Shown piece by piece: positions 61,129-64,000 of a stretch of 64,000 nt of DNA. Each line of letters begins with the position of its first letter. Within the stretch, counting starts at the first letter, position 1. The notes below the pieces were generated by a model. The model was not told the origin of the DNA, did no database searches, and saw nothing but the letters and a program-made list of their open reading frames with translations. Source of the stretch: Sipunculus nudus (lineage: Eukaryota; Annelida; Sipuncula; Golfingiida; Sipunculidae); NCBI GenBank assembly GCA_026874595.1, contig CM049313.1, forward strand, positions 56,937,159-57,001,158, written 5' to 3'. The position numbers were made by a program, and so were the translations under genes.

Positions 61129-63166
61129 TGTCGAGGCCCAGATTAGAATCTGGCCCAATTTAAAACTGGGCCAGCCCAGATCAAAATTTTGATTTGGACC
61201 GGTCAAGATCAAAATTCTAATCTGGGCCAGACCAGTTTTAAACTGGGCCAGCCCAGATTAAAATTTTGACTTGGGCCAGTTCAGATTAAAATCCTGTGGT
61301 GAAGACTTCAGGATTTAAATCTGGTCTGGACTGATTTTAAACTGGGCTGGCCCAGATTAGAATTTTGATCTGGGCTGGTTAAGTTTATTATCCTGTGGTG
61401 GACTGATTTTAAACTGGGCTGGCCCAGATCAAAATTTTAATCTGGGCTAGTCAAGATTACAATTCTGTGGTGGACTGATTTTAAACTGGGCCTAACCAGA
61501 TCAGAATCCTAATCTAATCTTAGGCTAGCTTGATTTTTATCATCTTAAATCAGATAATACAGTAAACATTTATTCCAGATACACCATTTTGAAGGGCACA
61601 AAACACATAATGAACAAGATCATTTAAAATATTTTAGTAAGGAAAAAGCTAATGAACAAATGTGATGTGCTACTTTGGTTTCATCTATTCTTCAAGCATA
61701 CAAGTTTACATTTAAACTTTACCTAAACCAACTACCATAATTAATCACAGTTTAGAATATGTGTCAGTTCTGAGACATCTACTTGACTTAATATCAAAAT
61801 TATCAACTTAACTGAGATAATTTTCTGTTCTGAATATCAAAATTTCATGTGTAATATTAAATATATACATGCATAATTAAATACCAGCTTTACCCATTTA
61901 TAAGTGAACAAAAGTAATTTATCAGTCTTGATGCTCATTTGAGTGAGCAGCATGACATTGTGCCATAACATGGGGCTAGGGAGAGGTTTGTGATACCATT
62001 TCTGTAATTTTCAATAGCAGAAAATCAACAGCTGAGAAAATCATATGATTGTTGTCATTTGTCAGCCTCAAAAATAGAGGTAAACATGAGTGAAAATTGG
62101 ATTTAGAATTTTTATTCAGAGGGTGACAAACATGGTGGAGTTTTCACTTTGGAGTTAATAACTTAAAAAAGCTAATCTATTAACTGATAACTAATGTAAA
62201 TTGAATATAGTTAAAAGCTGCAATACAAATATTCTCTACCTTCAATAGTTAAAATTGCTGAGTTGGTGAATATTGTTCCCACTGTTCTATCTGTATAGAT
62301 GTTTCAGGGCCTTCTTTCCTTAATATGTAGTACGTTATAAGTTCTAGGTCCAATGTTACAATAAGTGCAAATTTTTTAATGGGTGACTGGAAGGTGGGGT
62401 GGGGGGGGGGGGGGGGGGGGGGGAGATCACAGACAAAAAACCCTAACTAATGATAAATGATAAATAACATAACAAATAAAATTTAGAATGTACAGGTCTT
62501 GGATCACAAGCTTAACAATGAGTAACATATATATTAATTATTATTGATTAAATTTTGTTTTAGTTTGTTGAATTAATGCATATGTTCTGCAAGCTATATT
62601 TGTAGTTTTTAGCTGTAAAATACCAATGTTTAACATGATTATCTTATTATTATATATTTGACATTTCACATAAGAGGTGAAATTAAAAAATAAATATGAC
62701 AGGATCCAACAAATGATATTTTCATAGAATATAAAATAAATTCATTAAATATTAATATTTATTGACTTACAGTCTCACAATGTTTTACAAATTCTTTGAA
62801 TTGATGAAAGGCCAGCTGGTTAAATATAGTGTAATTGAAGCCAGCCTAGGAGTAGATTAGGATTCTGATCTGGGCCAGTCCAGTTTAAAATCAGTCCACC
62901 ATAGGATTGTTAACTTGACCGGCCCAGATCAAAATTCTAATCTGGGCTGGCCCAGTTAAATCAGTCCAGACCAGATTTAAATCCTGAAGGCTTCGCCACA
63001 GGATATTAATCTGGACCAGCCCAGATCAAAATTTTAATCTGTGCTGGCCCAGTTTAAAACTGGTCTGGCCCAGATTAGAATTTTGATCTGGTCCGGTCCG
63101 AATCAAAATTTTGATCTGGGCTGGCCCAGTTTTAAATTGGGCCAGATTCTAATCTGGTCCTCGACA
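61129..63166. mobile_element. Foldback element with long inverted arms
   Basis: The left end TGTCGAGGCCCAGATTAGAA and the right end, reverse-complemented (TGTCGAGGACCAGATTAGAA), match for tens of bases. Related arm text extends over about 61131-61530 and 62830-63165. The arms are themselves made of short repeats around CTGGGCCAGCCCAGAT and TTTAAACTGGG. The ~1.3-kb centre is AT-rich and non-coding. Target duplication is not clear. Confidence 0.8.
62401..62423 (+). repeat. Poly-G run (23 G)
   Basis: An uninterrupted G run preceded by ggtggggt. It could form a G-quadruplex, and its exact length may be a sequencing uncertainty. Confidence 0.85.
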
Positions 63167-63182
63167 AAAATATTATTTAATT

Positions 63183-63848
63183 AGTGAACCTGAGGGCTTA
63201 TGCGATGGTATGGCTTCATCCGGCGTCTGGCGTCTGTCATCCAGCGTCTGGCGTCTGTACGTTAACCCATACTATCTTGAAAACAGCAAGAGTTAGCGTC
63301 ACGAAATTTTATGCAAAAAATTAGTCATCTTGAAAATTCTATCGGATTTTGCTTGTTTTTTGGCTAACTGCATTTTCTAAGATTTTATAGGGAAAAAGGT
63401 AAAAAAGCTTAAAAAATCTTCTCCTCTGATACTGTACAGCCAAATTGTCCAATATTTCACAGATATGAATCCTGGAACAATCACTCTCAAGTTCGTTCGA
63501 ATGGTTTAAGTTCAGTGATTTTCGGCCAAGTTACAGGAAGTTGAACTTAGTCTGTCCAAAAAAGCATACTAAAATTACAGTCTCAGAAATGGCTGGAGCC
63601 ACATCACCAAATTTTATACTAATGTTGGTCACATGAGTCATATCTTAAATTGAGGTATTGGTGGCGCCACCTGCATCAGCCTTTTTTGTACGGCAGTCAT
63701 CAGTGCCCGTATCATACTGACGGCTTCAAAAAACTTTTTCTCTGAAACCATATGGCCAAATTGTTTAATATAGAAATGATCCTAGGGTAGTGCTTTCTGA
63801 AGTTTGTTCAAATGGTCTCAGTTCAGTTACTTTTGGCTGAGTTATTGT
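63183..63848 (+). mobile_element. Helentron-like family F4 (copy e), interrupted
   Basis: It starts AGTGAACCTGAGGGCTTATGCGATGG (a variant of the F4 5' end). F4 text continues, including GGTGGCGCCACCTGCATC at 63660, until it stops at gttattgta before a new element. The 3' end is not in the window. Confidence 0.65.
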
Positions 63849-64000
63849 ATGGCCAGACATGGTCTGGAGATACTATGGTTTAGGCACGGTTGCACCGCCG
63901 CCGCCACCCGCAGAGATTTCTTTTGGACACAATAACTCAAAAAATATTTCAAGGATCTTTTTCAAACTTGACACATTCATAGATATAGGTGAGAGGACGA
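63849..64000 (+). mobile_element. Start of another hairpin-ended element
   Basis: It begins near GGCCAGACATGGTCTGGAGATACTATGG (CCAGAC atg GTCTGG hairpin) followed by GCCGCCGCCACCCGC, as after the F3 5' hairpin. The text after that differs from F3. It is cut by the window end. Confidence 0.5.

Noticed and set aside
61058-64000. JH1 kinase exons in the last 3 kb
   Set aside because: No glycine loop, HRD, DFG or APE motif was found in any frame; the region is repeats and AT-rich DNA.

Overview
The window is animal genomic DNA: AT-rich, intron-rich, with GT-AG introns and almost wholly non-coding outside short exons. Its main gene is a Janus-family tyrosine kinase (JAK) on the + strand. The repeats (hairpin-ended Helitron/Helentron-like elements full of tandem repeats and GTCC/GTCTGTCC microsatellites, tRNA-type SINEs, MITEs) suggest a mollusc, most likely a bivalve. 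The phylum is inference; no species is claimed.

Layout. 1-2729: a reversed Helitron-like fragment, a possible terminal exon of an unidentified minus-strand gene (559-977) and degenerate repeats. 2730-18822: four large F1 elements plus F3 and F4 copies. 18867-18940: a possible upstream exon of the JAK gene. 19626-61057: thirteen JAK exons whose reading phases all join, giving an 855-residue open frame through FERM, SH2 and pseudokinase (JH2) and ending just before the glycine loop of the catalytic JH1 kinase. JH1 must lie beyond 64000. 61058-64000: start of the next intron, with a 2-kb foldback element and more Helitron-like DNA.

The repeats are the most unusual part. At least four families differ in sequence (here F1 to F4) but share one end design. 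A 5' subterminal motif is repeated inverted near the 3' end, followed by a short hairpin and CTTG or CTAG against a T run. Nested copies beside uninterrupted copies show insertion into T runs without target-site duplication, the pattern known for Helentron/HINE-type elements. They form a deep nest in JAK intron 12 (17 kb). That intron is bounded by F1 ends 11 nt from the donor and 9 nt from the acceptor.

Other structures: higher-order tandem repeats inside two elements; a 2.59-kb tandem duplication starting at a splice donor and carrying a 17-bp minisatellite grown inside a MITE; and minisatellites whose units look like the splice acceptors they abut. The JAK protein would act at the inner plasma membrane on cytokine-type receptors and phosphorylate STAT proteins; that is family knowledge. 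No bacterial-type operon, CRISPR array or rRNA gene was seen.
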